Shown: positions 20,201-27,405 of the stretch, in pieces
How the letters are laid out: each line of letters starts with the position of its first letter
How positions within the stretch are numbered: the first letter of the stretch is position 1
From: an uncultured Saprospiraceae bacterium
Lineage (GTDB): Bacteria; Bacteroidota; Bacteroidia; Chitinophagales; Saprospiraceae
Reading direction: 5' to 3'
DNA: 64,000 nt
Assembly (NCBI GenBank): GCA_937959275.1
Contig: CALGLU010000025.1
Coordinates: 62,001-126,000, forward strand
Program-made: the position numbers and the translations under genes
Notes under the pieces: generated by a model
Database searches by the model: none
Told to the model about the DNA's origin: nothing
Seen by the model: only the letters and a program-made list of their open reading frames with translations

Positions 20201-21101
20201 TTATTTTCAAATAGGAGGAACTTCACTGATGGCAGTTCGAATATTTAATAAAATTGAAAAGCTAACCGGCATTAATGCTTCACCTTTATTGTTAATAAAG
20301 CATAATTCAGTCAAAAGCTTGTGTGCCGCCTTAGAAGGTGATTCATTCTTAGAAAGTTGGCAGACGATTTATCCGTTTACAAAAGGAGGGGATTTAGATC
20401 CGTTGTTTTGTTTTCATGCAGGGGAGGGGCATATCTTATTTTATAAGGAGTTAGCAGAGTCCATTCACCAAGACAGACCGGTATATGGAGTCCAACCAAT
20501 TGGTCTTAATGGGGAAGAGGTACAATTCAAAAGTATTGAAGATATGGCAGGATATTACATTTCTGAAATGAGAAAAAAACATCCAAAAGGTCCGTATCAT
20601 CTACTGGGAACATGTTTTAGTAATGCCGTTACTTTTGAAATTGCAAAGCAAATTAAGTCTGAAGTAGCTTGTATTTTTATAGTCGATTCGCCTCCTCCTC
20701 ATTTTAACGAATTGTCTAAGCTTAAAAAGTGGATGCATTGGGTCTATACTTTTAATATACCCAAATTAAAGGAAGCGTTTAATAATTATTTTAAATACGC
20801 TGATTTTAGAAAGCCGAAAGACATACAAAGTGAAAATCTATTTAACACTGGTAAGCACTTACGTAGTATCATGAGTACTTATAAATGGCTACCATTACGG
20901 ACAAAAATCACATTGATAAGAAGTAGCCAGAACGCTAATGACAAGCATAAAGATTATCATTTTCAAAACTGGAAAAAACTGACTACAGAAGGAATAGATA
21001 TTGTTATTATATATGGAGACCATATCACACTATTTGAGCAGGATTCTGCTATTCAAATGTCGAAGGCTATTGATTTGAAAATAAATAGCATAAATGCTTA
21101 A
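14235..21101 (+). CDS. NRPS, C-A-T-E-C-T-TE, with Cys thioesterase and A-less last module
   Basis: The protein has 2288 residues. C1 (about 35-460) has HHIISDKWS near 166. The A domain (about 485-985) has YTSGSTGKPNG near 628 and YGPTEAT near 769. Its pocket read by hand is D-S-A-L-I-A-E-V-W-K, which I cannot assign. T1 is FGGDSIQ near 1016. The epimerization domain (about 1065-1475) has HHLVTDAVTW near 1184, the Glu of LERMGRN, and YGIL and FNFLG motifs, so residue one becomes D. C2 (about 1505-1930) has HHIYMDGWS near 1646. T2 is IGGTSLMA near 1993 and has no A domain before it. The type-I thioesterase (about 2050-2288) shows LLGTCFSN with Cys2127 where Ser is usual, Asp2151 and His2263 (GDHITLF). 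It presumably accepts the chain from the leftward NRPS and releases the product. It is the last intact gene of the rightward operon. Confidence 0.94.
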   Translation: MSIPKDQSSSILSKWKSLHTAQKQTQQNVQDSNRYTASKGQQRLYFINQLHAENPVYNLTEVWNINGKFDPSVFKKALNIVGQRQDILRTTFHLEEEDIICRIHETFDYKYQYIDLTEHVSAIKIELDLISRRISKTIFDLANGPLIYVCICRTATDSHSLIINIHHIISDKWSMRILRQELSEIYSSLRLETASQLDALSCQYIDYAQDQFSKNSKSNSLNYWKKRLGGLDQHISIPSNKEESRNVSLKGKYSRMAFPPSLSKSIIECCKEEKITPFIFFLTIFKIVIYKYTSHTDIVIGTPISTRSKQEYESIIGFFNDTIALRSQIGKSSSFKDYLSVVKKSFFEAFEHKDVGFEEVLNTVNPKRVEHVNPIFQMMFLYHKEYVESTFAQDLEINILNYDMGVSKFDLTLYISERGQDFELIIEYATDLYTEDYIQRLHKHIHEISSQVLYNPGVRIDKLSCIGLKESDEIIHIGSGPKVDFTASNNWISDIFQNANPDVTALVDENSSKTYAELDQQSNQIASEIRQLNINTHIIGIVMDQSVDFVVSMIGILKAGYAYLPIDISYPVDHINHVLEDANVELVLSKRGSDLNQINGTSHLYLEDIKASNKYEEHILTDDTAAYVIYTSGSTGKPNGVAISHKNLLNSTKARFEYYDEHPSAYLLLSSFSFDSSVAGIYWTLMNGGKIVIPKKESIQDIDFLSGLIIKENISHTLLIPSLYLVYLECMSAKVLAKLQLVILAGEVLTPNIAKRHFDTISQVRLYNEYGPTEATVWSSAYELKSTDECNIIPIGRATANHTLLVLDDDKNLLPLGIAGELYISGPSVSKGYLNSPQKTAHKFISKKVGNHTYSLYNTGDLVKWNANRHLIFLGRKDHQVKVRGHRIELGEIDSMILSFANDLQAATVYIVEKKEIVSFIISNSKVDKGKLSAYIAEKLPRHYCPDHILQLDEFPLMANGKVNYRALIKETKNIATKASHTQVNETSEQSNMLAIWREILQKPELTIEDNFFEFGGDSIQIIRIIAKARKLGYSLSPKDIYSYQTIAELSHRFVTQTTSVVRALSWELLPLSPIQEWFFETHRNNPHHWLQGFSMSPKISITIKQCKDVIQLLINEYEIFQTCFVMEYGKWFHKKETYKIDNFFIDQKDAHQIKDHFNITSSPLIKFIFFADNDKINSLKIIMHHLVTDAVTWSILIADLEAKLTNVTTKTPTLHSEYFQWINRLHVLSRTHVFNSSISFWNSMLGHRSSFFKKSKLSLERNTHVIFESINRLDTEEIIKSCDKVSSLKIEEVIIASFLQVFYKHTAEQELTIMLERMGRNSDQINIDLTESIGWHTAYYPVHFKLSDPSSELRSLLDVKEQLRRVPHHGQSYGILKYLSNKISAPTNTNVVFNFLGNRIHSSGETFENMEFLVEGMRDPLSERDYLIEINAWLDNGKLEYSFTYDHTQLAAETMNRWSEDLRQHLENIPLGLNDKLPVKTPSDFNYWFLQKDLDVILLGLNVHESNIQDILELTSTQSALLFHSLQNQFNDQGLIIASGNINGTYTSEYLQSAWNQIIKRHDILRSYFIWENISKPAQVICESVKSKIEFIIFDRDDISFDQYIDNWIEAQSKPLLKLNSSPIYRFVCFKRDSQLSKIVFICHHIYMDGWSTLQLFNELLHVTSQLKSNVIISHMPKLSLKEWKTGYDKERDNINTKTFWESYLHSVKPTFLKSNTIAESVNFEVQEIIFDRENTKKLSQLIADSKITMNVFFIGIWSWLLSKYVKESSVVIGLTHAGRSIPIDQMDSMLGMFSNVLPFISNKLKVGEIDFNQIQKNVNELLERDAVNIDDIDLSKIQRRSNLFDTLLIIQNFISKDSHSKDLFISDFKSKISSLIPLSVIVIPGDLHKIICRYNSRLYTSDEIRIIQEDLVQLIHHIKVENSLGNIQYVPKYIPSQHEAKILPEVYEKNFSASKLTTNHKASSFQDEILDIWKHVLRLNDIHVDDNYFQIGGTSLMAVRIFNKIEKLTGINASPLLLIKHNSVKSLCAALEGDSFLESWQTIYPFTKGGDLDPLFCFHAGEGHILFYKELAESIHQDRPVYGVQPIGLNGEEVQFKSIEDMAGYYISEMRKKHPKGPYHLLGTCFSNAVTFEIAKQIKSEVACIFIVDSPPPHFNELSKLKKWMHWVYTFNIPKLKEAFNNYFKYADFRKPKDIQSENLFNTGKHLRSIMSTYKWLPLRTKITLIRSSQNANDKHKDYHFQNWKKLTTEGIDIVIIYGDHITLFEQDSAIQMSKAIDLKINSINA

Positions 21102-21894
21102 ATCTTGGCAACTGGCATCTAAAGTAGCTGATATTATTCATCAGAATAGTATAATATCTTTTACACTTACATAAGTAAATTTAATAAAACCGGATTATTG
21201 AAATATTATCGACAGATGAACAAGTACGTGCTAATGCCTTTCGATTCGATAAGGATAGATATTTATATTAAGTCGCTCGTGTAAGTGCTAGGATAATCTG
21301 TTCTCAGCTATTTAAAATCGCTCCTCAGGATATCAATATTCGTTTAACTGATTTTGGTAAGCCGTATTTACTAAGTGATGATTATATTCAATTTAATATG
21401 TCTCACTCTGGAAATGTTATAGTTTTGGCTTTTGGTATTCAAACTCCCCTTGATGTAGGTGTTGAAATTTGTAATAAAAACATTGATCATCTTGAGTTGA
21501 GTAAAACTATATTCTCTGAAATAGAAGTTACAAGTCTGAATTCAAATTGATCAGAGAGACCTTGTTGATGGTTTTTTTAATTGCTGGACTAAAAAAGAAT
21601 CATATATTAAGGCAAAGAGGTCTTGGCTTACATCTAGCTTTGGATAGTTTTTCGGTTAGAATATTTGATATTGAAACTTATAACTTATTAAATGCCAAGG
21701 AAGGAGATCACGAAATAAGAAGATGGCAGGTTTTTAATTTTTTCGGTGCTAAAAATTACAAAGCAGCGTGTACATGTGATAGTACCATTAAATCTGTAAA
21801 TTATTTAGATATTACTCAATTGTTGAGCGATAGATCAGCACAGATTAGAAATTTATGCTCAAGTCAAAATGAAACATTTTTATACAATTTCTGA
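21095..21894 (+). pseudogene. Decayed Sfp-type 4'-phosphopantetheinyl transferase
   Basis: Pieces of one Sfp-like protein appear in order in different frames. LSTDEQVRANAFRFDKDRYLY (about 21209-21271) ends at a stop. It is followed by APQDINIRLTDFGKPYLLS and FNMSHSGNVIVLAFG with GVEICNK (frame ending at 21550), then FFNCWTKKESYIKAKR in a second frame from 21549, then RGLGLHLALDSFSVRIF and YKAACTC in a third frame to 21894. These match the Sfp landmarks GKP, FN-SHSG, GIDIE, W--KES-IK and the GL--LDSFSV tail. At least two frameshifts and internal stops mean no working enzyme. An ATG at 21095 overlapping the NRPS stop is the probable original start. The enzyme would have armed the cluster's carrier domains; that job must now be done by another gene in the genome. 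Confidence 0.85.
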
Positions 21895-22193
21895 TAATTC
21901 TAAATCTTAACTGTTTTACTTGATAGCTGATATTGATGTCAGTAATATAGCAGTCAATTACAGCAAGAGAGAGCATTTGATTCGAAGCCTGTCAGAAATA
22001 TATCGGAATAGGAGACCACCAGAAAACCTTTATACTCTGATATTGATAATCCTCGAGTGCTTTGTCAAGTATATATTGACTGGTTGAATTTGGACGTAGT
22101 TTGTTTATGAACTAGGCGCAGGTTCGGTCTGATAGCCTAGCTATAAAGGCCGGTTCTGTAACGACGTGCATGTGCAAAATACGCCAAAAGCAG

Positions 22194-22222
22194 TAGTCAG
22201 GTATATCTTGAGAGAGCACTAG
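22194..22222 (+). repeat. Dispersed ~30-base element, copy 1
   Basis: This copy shares TAGTCA at its left end, TATCTTGA in the middle and CACTAG at its right end with copies at 33006 and 48441. It lies in debris behind the decayed phosphopantetheinyl transferase gene. Compared with the copy at 48441 it differs at only about two positions over 29. Confidence 0.6.
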
Positions 22223-22326
22223 TTGACATAAAGAAGATTTATTCTATTACATTTTGCTTAATACTAACGTACGACACGCTTCATTAGATTAATTGTGTCT
22301 ATTGACTATTTTGAATCAATAAAAAT

Positions 22327-22355
22327 ATGGTCCAAATCATAACAACTTGGACCAT
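22327..22355 (-). terminator. Rho-independent terminator of the thioredoxin-fold gene
   Basis: A perfect 9-base inverted repeat, ATGGTCCAA at 22327-22335 and TTGGACCAT at 22347-22355, has an 11-base loop. Read on the minus strand it is followed by a T-rich tract and lies 20 bases beyond the stop of the minus-strand gene ending at 22375. Confidence 0.75.
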
Positions 22356-22374
22356 CTATTTCTTTTGACTTTAA

Positions 22375-22995
22375 TTAAGCACCTTTAATGCCGCAGCCAA
22401 TTGCCTTCGTTTTACTTGGAGTTGGATCTTCTCCTTTTTGTAGAGCCATAATTGCATTTTCCAAATACTTCTCTTCTACACCATCTGCATCTCTTGCACT
22501 ATCATCAATTGCACCATGGTATCTAAGAGTTAAATCTTGGTCTAATAAAAAGACCTCTGGAGTTTTAGTTGCTCCATATTGTGGATAGACTTTTTGACCT
22601 TCATCTATAAGATATAGAAATTTGAAATTTTTGTTCTTTGCATTTTCCACCATGGCGTCATAGCTATCGCCCGGCTTTCTGTCAGGATTATTGGGTTGGA
22701 TAGCGACGATGACATAACCTTGATCAGCATAATTTTTATGCAATTCATTTAAGCGCTGCTCATTTGATTTTGAAACAGGACAGGTATTGCAAGTAAACAC
22801 AATCATGTATCCTGCGGGTTGATTACCATTTATGTCCTTGATATTATCAAAGGAATACATTTTACCATCTACATTTTTGAGATTAAAGGCAGGTGCTTTT
22901 TCTCCGATGTTGAGTGGCGGGGTATCAGTAGATGATGTCGTCACTGGACTATAACTCAAAAGTACAGTCAAAACAAATAGTATTAGATTAGGCAT
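22375..22995 (-). CDS. Exported thioredoxin-fold (AhpC/TSA-like) protein
   Basis: The 206-residue protein begins with a hydrophobic signal segment (MPNLILFVLTVLLSYSPVT) and then a redoxin fold. The active-site region reads FTCNTCPVSKSNEQRL, giving a CxxC pair near residues 67-70, and the cis-Pro loop is ATKTPEVFLLD. This matches the family of periplasmic AhpC/TSA-type proteins common in Bacteroidota, which typically end with an extra Cys, here in AIGCGIKGA. It probably acts in the cell envelope as a thiol-disulfide oxidoreductase or peroxidase; the substrate is unknown. It lies 53 bases from the TlpA-like gene in the same direction, so the two may share a transcript. Confidence 0.85.
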   Translation of the reverse strand: MPNLILFVLTVLLSYSPVTTSSTDTPPLNIGEKAPAFNLKNVDGKMYSFDNIKDINGNQPAGYMIVFTCNTCPVSKSNEQRLNELHKNYADQGYVIVAIQPNNPDRKPGDSYDAMVENAKNKNFKFLYLIDEGQKVYPQYGATKTPEVFLLDQDLTLRYHGAIDDSARDADGVEEKYLENAIMALQKGEDPTPSKTKAIGCGIKGA

Positions 22996-23048
22996 AACTA
23001 GAATATTTTAGAGTTATTTCGCACGAGGCGAATTTAAATAAATATGAT

Positions 23049-23621
23049 TTATAATTCGTTTAGAGCTTTTTCGATCTCAACTACACTATGAAAGGCTTCG
23101 CCAATGAATAGACTGCGCGCATCTTTATATACATATGTCGCAGGAATCGTTCCATCCCATTCAGGTGAAACTTTGTCAATCCATTTGTTAAATTTCCCAT
23201 CCAATAAGGCGATAACATCCGGACCAAGTTGGCGCTCCTGAACAAAGGGGACTAATTTCGATTCAATTTGTTTAGGAAAATCTAAACTGATTAAAATAAC
23301 CTTCGTTTTTGTTCCTTTCGTTTTTTCATGATAGTCTTCCAAATAAGGAAGTTCCTCCACGCAAGGTTTGCACCATGTTGCCCAAAAATTAATGATATAG
23401 GTAGTATCATTTTCAAAGTGAAACAAACTCTCTAATTCTTCAAATGTTTTGTAAACAGGAATCCCACTTATCATTGAACTTGGTGTTGGCCAAGGATCAT
23501 TAGTTATTTCCTTAACAGCAATATCACTCCTAATGTTACATGAAAACCCCGTAGTGACTTGTAGCACAGTCAAGAAGACTATAAAAGAGGATGACCAAGA
23601 CAGAACAAATTTTCTCATCAA
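23049..23621 (-). CDS. TlpA-like exported thiol-disulfide oxidoreductase
   Basis: The 190-residue protein has an N-terminal membrane or signal segment (residues 8-25) and the thioredoxin motif FWATWCKPCVEELPYLE near residue 82, with the CxxC typical of TlpA/ResA reductases. The cis-Pro loop appears as GTIPATYVY. Such proteins reduce disulfides in the periplasm, for example during cytochrome c maturation or repair. A second thioredoxin-fold gene follows 53 bases downstream, suggesting a small redox pair. A Cys (FSCN) close to the signal end might be a lipid-attachment site, but the lipobox is weak. Confidence 0.86.
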   Translation of the reverse strand: MMRKFVLSWSSSFIVFLTVLQVTTGFSCNIRSDIAVKEITNDPWPTPSSMISGIPVYKTFEELESLFHFENDTTYIINFWATWCKPCVEELPYLEDYHEKTKGTKTKVILISLDFPKQIESKLVPFVQERQLGPDVIALLDGKFNKWIDKVSPEWDGTIPATYVYKDARSLFIGEAFHSVVEIEKALNEL

Positions 23622-23682
23622 TATATAGGAATAAACTATCTAAAGTATCATCTTATAAAGTTCGTATTATTGAAATAGTTCT

Positions 23683-24198
23683 CTAGTATGCCGGTCCAAA
23701 ATTAAGTGGAATAGCTAGATTATCCCAAACTAAATGTATCGTCGTATCATCTGCTTTGACAAAGGTCATTTGCTCTGTTGTATGATCCATTTTGACAGGA
23801 GCAACCGATAATCTTAATACGTCTTTCTCTTTGTCGTAATCATAAGCTCCCCATTGCTCACTATCTGAATTGAAGATAATCGTCCATGTGTTTTTTGACG
23901 GAATGGTGAAAATAGAGTACGTTCCTGCTGCCAGTGTCTGCCCTTCGATTTGAATATCTTTGTCAATTGTGATTTTGGTAGCGCCATTCGCACCTGTTCT
24001 CCATACTTTATCATAAGGCACAAGGCCGCCCCAGATATCTCTATCGCGAACAGAGGGTGCATTGTAATTAATCGTAATATCAGTATCACTCATCTGCGCG
24101 TTTAACACTTTCGCAGGACTCTTCACCTTTTGAGCATTCGCTGCAAACGCGACTGAAAATAATAGAGCAAAACATGCAAGTTTAAAGACTGTTTTCAT
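23683..24198 (-). CDS. DUF2911 secreted protein
   Basis: The 171-residue protein has a clear signal peptide (MKTVFKLACFALLFSVAFAANAQ, cleaved after about residue 22). It continues with the DUF2911 core: YNAPSVRDRDIWGGLVPYDKVWRTGANGAT, then LAAGTYSIFTIP and IIFNSD. The family is found mainly in Bacteroidota, is exported and has no established function. The gene stands alone on the minus strand, with 61 bases to the TlpA-like gene downstream. The family call is secure; no role can be inferred from its neighbours. Confidence 0.88.
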   Translation of the reverse strand: MKTVFKLACFALLFSVAFAANAQKVKSPAKVLNAQMSDTDITINYNAPSVRDRDIWGGLVPYDKVWRTGANGATKITIDKDIQIEGQTLAAGTYSIFTIPSKNTWTIIFNSDSEQWGAYDYDKEKDVLRLSVAPVKMDHTTEQMTFVKADDTTIHLVWDNLAIPLNFGPAY

Positions 24199-24333
24199 AA
24201 TTCAATTAGCTTTTATTAGGACATAACTGTGCAGAAAGATAATTGTTTTTATAATCAGATACTATTTGAAGTCATTTAGGGAAATGTTAAATTAATGACA
24301 TCAGCATCGTTATGTTTGATATTTCTAGAATGT

Positions 24334-25302
24334 TTAGTTCTGTGCCAATGCTGCTTTGCAAAACTCGACACAAACCTTAGTTTCACGCACAGCATCTGAG
24401 TCTTCAGGAATATCATATTCTAATTCAATATCACAATGGATGGGCCAATTGTTATCTCGAATCAGTTGAAGGATGTCAGCGATTGGTGTATCTCCTTCGC
24501 CCCATGGCATGTTCTTATTTTCTGGATCTTTGCCTTTGGCCGTCTTGTCTTTAATGTGAAGGCTGACGATTCGGTCATGATATTTTTCAATGATTTCATT
24601 AGGATGTTTGCCAGTGGCACCGACGTAATGTCCAACGTCAAAATTGAGCATATTCATAGGAGAATAGGCCAGGAAATCATCAAAGTTGAAACCTGGTTCA
24701 CTGGGCTGCATATGATTATGGAATATGGCATAAAGCTGATGTTTCTCTGCAAACTTAGCTAAGCGTTTTGCTGCTTCCATGCCGATTTCATTCGTGATGC
24801 CTTTTGCACCCAGTGCCTTTGTCGCTCGAAAAGCATAGTCGATTTCTTCATCCGTCCAACGCGCTGGTGAAAACTTCACGATGTGAATGTCTACACCTGC
24901 ATCATTATATAATTTACGCAATTCTTCAAATTTTGACATGGAAGCCTGGAGTCGCCATACACGTTGCTTCTCTTTAGCAATGGCTACATTTTTACGGTAG
25001 TTAGTGCGTTCATCTTCAGTAATGGGTGCACCTCTGCGCAGGCGGGGTGGGGAGGCGGGCATACCAGCATAGGTTTCTGCGACACTGCCCATCATCTCAA
25101 TACTCGTAATGCCCGTCTGCTTACAGAATTTTAAAACGTCTAAGGCATCCCAAGACATACTGCGCCAGCTGTAGGTAATGGCTCCTATTTTGACAGCATC
25201 GTTGCTTTTCTTAGCGATTGGTTTTGTCGTGTTGCAATTCCAAAACAGGCAGCATGCAAATAGGAGAGTTGTGACTAGCGTTAAGCTATTTCGATTTATC
25301 AT
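24334..25302 (-). CDS. Sugar phosphate isomerase/epimerase-like lipoprotein
   Basis: The 322-residue protein begins with a lipoprotein signal peptide whose lipobox reads FWNC near residues 20-23, so it should be anchored in the cell envelope. The rest is a xylose-isomerase-like TIM barrel with the family's metal-site segments GITSIEMMG, FHNHMQPSEPG (near 194), NFDVGHYVGATG, VSLHIKDK and a late Glu (CDIELEYD). Such proteins in Bacteroidota accompany oxidative sugar metabolism, in which 3-keto sugars are formed and isomerised outside the cytoplasm. The GMC oxidoreductase at 36.2 kb would fit such chemistry, but the two are not linked in an operon. Confidence 0.84.
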   Translation of the reverse strand: MINRNSLTLVTTLLFACCLFWNCNTTKPIAKKSNDAVKIGAITYSWRSMSWDALDVLKFCKQTGITSIEMMGSVAETYAGMPASPPRLRRGAPITEDERTNYRKNVAIAKEKQRVWRLQASMSKFEELRKLYNDAGVDIHIVKFSPARWTDEEIDYAFRATKALGAKGITNEIGMEAAKRLAKFAEKHQLYAIFHNHMQPSEPGFNFDDFLAYSPMNMLNFDVGHYVGATGKHPNEIIEKYHDRIVSLHIKDKTAKGKDPENKNMPWGEGDTPIADILQLIRDNNWPIHCDIELEYDIPEDSDAVRETKVCVEFCKAALAQN

Positions 25303-25411
25303 GTGAATTATTGTTGCGTTTGATAAGTTAGCTTATACCTCTTCTAAACCAAGACTCTGACTTTAAATCTATAATTGGATTCAATCTGAGATCCTTAATA
25401 TCCAAATCAAA

Positions 25412-26656
25412 CTATACCAAAATCCTAACCGGATTCTCCAAATAAGATCTTAGCGTTTGCAGGAATTGGGCACCTGTCGCGCCATCCACTATCCTGTGAT
25501 CACATGACAAGGTTACCTTCATCAAGTTACCAACGGCGATCTCACCATCTTTAACAATTGGTTTTTGAATGATCGAACCAACAGCCAAAATACAAGCATC
25601 TGGTGGATTGATAATAGCAGTGAATTCCTCTATGCCAAACATGCCTAGATTAGAAATGGTAAATGTATTGCCCTGCATTTCTTGAGGCGTGATTTTTTTC
25701 GATCTTGCTTTGCCCGCTAGTTCTTTGACTTCCGCATTGATCATTGACATTGGTTTGGCATCTGCGTGTCGGATCACTGGTACGACTAAGCCATCATCTA
25801 CGGCAACAGCGACACCTATATTAATGTCTCGATGGACTTCTATCGTATCTCCTTTCCAAGATGCATTGATCATTGGATGCTTTCTAAGAGCTGCGGCACA
25901 AGCCTTGACGACGATATCATTAAATGAGATTTTAACATTCGGATCTGCATTAATGTCTTTACGTGCAACGATCGCTTTATCCATATTCGCTTCTATCGTC
26001 AAATAGAAATGTGGAGATCCAAATTTGCTCTCACCCAATCGCTTGGCGATAACCTTTCTCATCTGCGATACCTTCTGTGTCCCATATTGCACATCTGCAG
26101 GTATATAAGCAGGAGCTACAGCAGCAGGTATTGATGCGCTAGCAGCGGCAGGTTGGTAGTTTTCGATGTCTCGTTTGATGATGCGGCCACCTTCTCCTGT
26201 CCCTGATACAGCAGACAGGTCTATGTTTTTAGATGCAGCCATAGATTTAGCCAACGGAGATGCTTTGACATGAGCATCCATAGCACTAGCTACGGGAGCT
26301 GTCTCAACAGTTGCGTGTGTCGTCTGAGTAGGTTCTGCTGCTGGTGCTGCTTCACTTGGTGGAGTCCCCGCATCTGATTCACTCGATTCAGCATCTTTTA
26401 ATTGGGCTTCAAAATCTTCACCTTTTTCACCGATCACAGCTAAAATGCCATTCACAGGAACAGGCCCTTCTGCTACACCGATATGTAGCAATACGCCTTC
26501 ATGATAGCTTTCTAATTCCATCGTTGCTTTATCCGTTTCTACTTCTGCAAGGACATCTCCGGGTTCCACAGCATCACCGACCTTTTTTAGCCATTCTACT
26601 ATGTTTCCCTCTTCCATTGTGTCGCTCATGCGAGGCATTCTTATGATTTCAGCCAT
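25412..26656 (-). CDS. Dihydrolipoamide acetyltransferase, pyruvate dehydrogenase E2
   Basis: The 414-residue protein has a lipoyl domain with the lipoylated Lys in EVETDKATMELES (Lys near 43), then an Ala/Pro/Glu-rich linker. A peripheral-subunit-binding domain follows (VKASPLAKSMAASKNIDLSA, about 130-165). The catalytic domain carries the active-site motif CDHRIVDGATG near residue 385. It transfers acetyl from lipoate to CoA in the cytoplasm. There is a single lipoyl domain. E1 and E3 genes are not adjacent. The specificity for pyruvate rather than a branched-chain 2-oxoacid is the usual reading for this form in Bacteroidota but is not proven by sequence. Lipoyl synthase is encoded at 55.0 kb. 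Confidence 0.9.
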   Translation of the reverse strand: MAEIIRMPRMSDTMEEGNIVEWLKKVGDAVEPGDVLAEVETDKATMELESYHEGVLLHIGVAEGPVPVNGILAVIGEKGEDFEAQLKDAESSESDAGTPPSEAAPAAEPTQTTHATVETAPVASAMDAHVKASPLAKSMAASKNIDLSAVSGTGEGGRIIKRDIENYQPAAASASIPAAVAPAYIPADVQYGTQKVSQMRKVIAKRLGESKFGSPHFYLTIEANMDKAIVARKDINADPNVKISFNDIVVKACAAALRKHPMINASWKGDTIEVHRDINIGVAVAVDDGLVVPVIRHADAKPMSMINAEVKELAGKARSKKITPQEMQGNTFTISNLGMFGIEEFTAIINPPDACILAVGSIIQKPIVKDGEIAVGNLMKVTLSCDHRIVDGATGAQFLQTLRSYLENPVRILV

Positions 26657-26782
26657 ATTTTCTTTGTCTAAATGTTATAATATCTGCCCAAAATTAAGAT
26701 TTAAATATGAATCTTGTTTATCTGAAGGCTTCATATTATTTAATAGCAAAATATGAGCCATCCTTTTTACTATTTTTACACC

Positions 26783-27400
26783 ATGGGATATTCCTCAAAA
26801 TTGATAGAACGGACAGTCGAAGAATTCTCCAAATTACCGAGTATAGGTAAAAAGTCTGCCTTTCGCCTCGTTCTGCATCTAATTAATCAGGACAAAGCAT
26901 ATACTGACAGGTTTATTGATGCCATTCAGCAAATGAAAGAACATTTAAAAGAGTGTTCAACGTGTTATAATCTCTCAGATAACGAAACCTGTGCGATATG
27001 TGCTAATCCTGCCAGAAAAAAAACGGTGCTGTGCGTTGTAGAAACAGTCAGAGATGTCATTGCCATTGAAGAGACTGAGCAGTATCATGGGACTTATCAT
27101 GTGCTAGGGGGCGTGATCTCGCCACTCGAAGGCGTCGGTGCAGAGGATGTTAAAATTCCCGAATTGATCGAACGAGTCAAATCACAAGGCGTAACAGAAT
27201 TAATCATGGCACTCAGCCCAACGATTGAAGGGGATACCACTATTTTTTATATTTCTAAAAAAGTGCAAGATTTGGGCGTTAGCATCACGACCTTGTCCAG
27301 AGGCGTTGCCTTCGGTAGCGAATTAGAATACACTGATGAATTTACCTTGGGAAGATCACTCGTAGCCAGAGTGCCTTATAATCAGGGCTCCATTAAATAA
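26783..27400 (+). CDS. recR: Recombination mediator RecR
   Basis: I chose the ATG at 26783 (MGYSSKLIERTVEEFSKLP), which matches the family N-terminus; an upstream ATG at 26753 would add ten atypical residues. The 205-residue protein has the helix-hairpin-helix LPSIGKKSAFRL, a four-Cys zinc finger (CSTCYNLSDNETCAIC) near residues 59-74, and a Toprim domain with VVETVRDVIAIEETEQYHG. RecR works with RecO and RecF to load RecA on gapped DNA. The glycosyltransferase gene follows after 5 bases, a linkage between unrelated functions that is common in compact operons. Confidence 0.95.
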   Translation: MGYSSKLIERTVEEFSKLPSIGKKSAFRLVLHLINQDKAYTDRFIDAIQQMKEHLKECSTCYNLSDNETCAICANPARKKTVLCVVETVRDVIAIEETEQYHGTYHVLGGVISPLEGVGAEDVKIPELIERVKSQGVTELIMALSPTIEGDTTIFYISKKVQDLGVSITTLSRGVAFGSELEYTDEFTLGRSLVARVPYNQGSIK

Positions 27401-27405
27401 GGATA

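Larger units (their letters stand above)
21895..22374. other. Non-coding remnant at the right edge of the NRPS cluster
   Basis: These 480 bases hold no open frame longer than about 50 codons and no family I recognise. They contain one copy of the dispersed 30-base element and a terminator for the gene on the right. The stretch looks like eroded DNA at the border between the accessory cluster and the housekeeping genes. Confidence 0.5.

Noticed and set aside
22020-22110. Possible transposase or integrase fragment in the debris right of the NRPS cluster.
   Set aside because: All frames are short and contain no DDE, tyrosine-recombinase or terminal-repeat signature that I can recognise.
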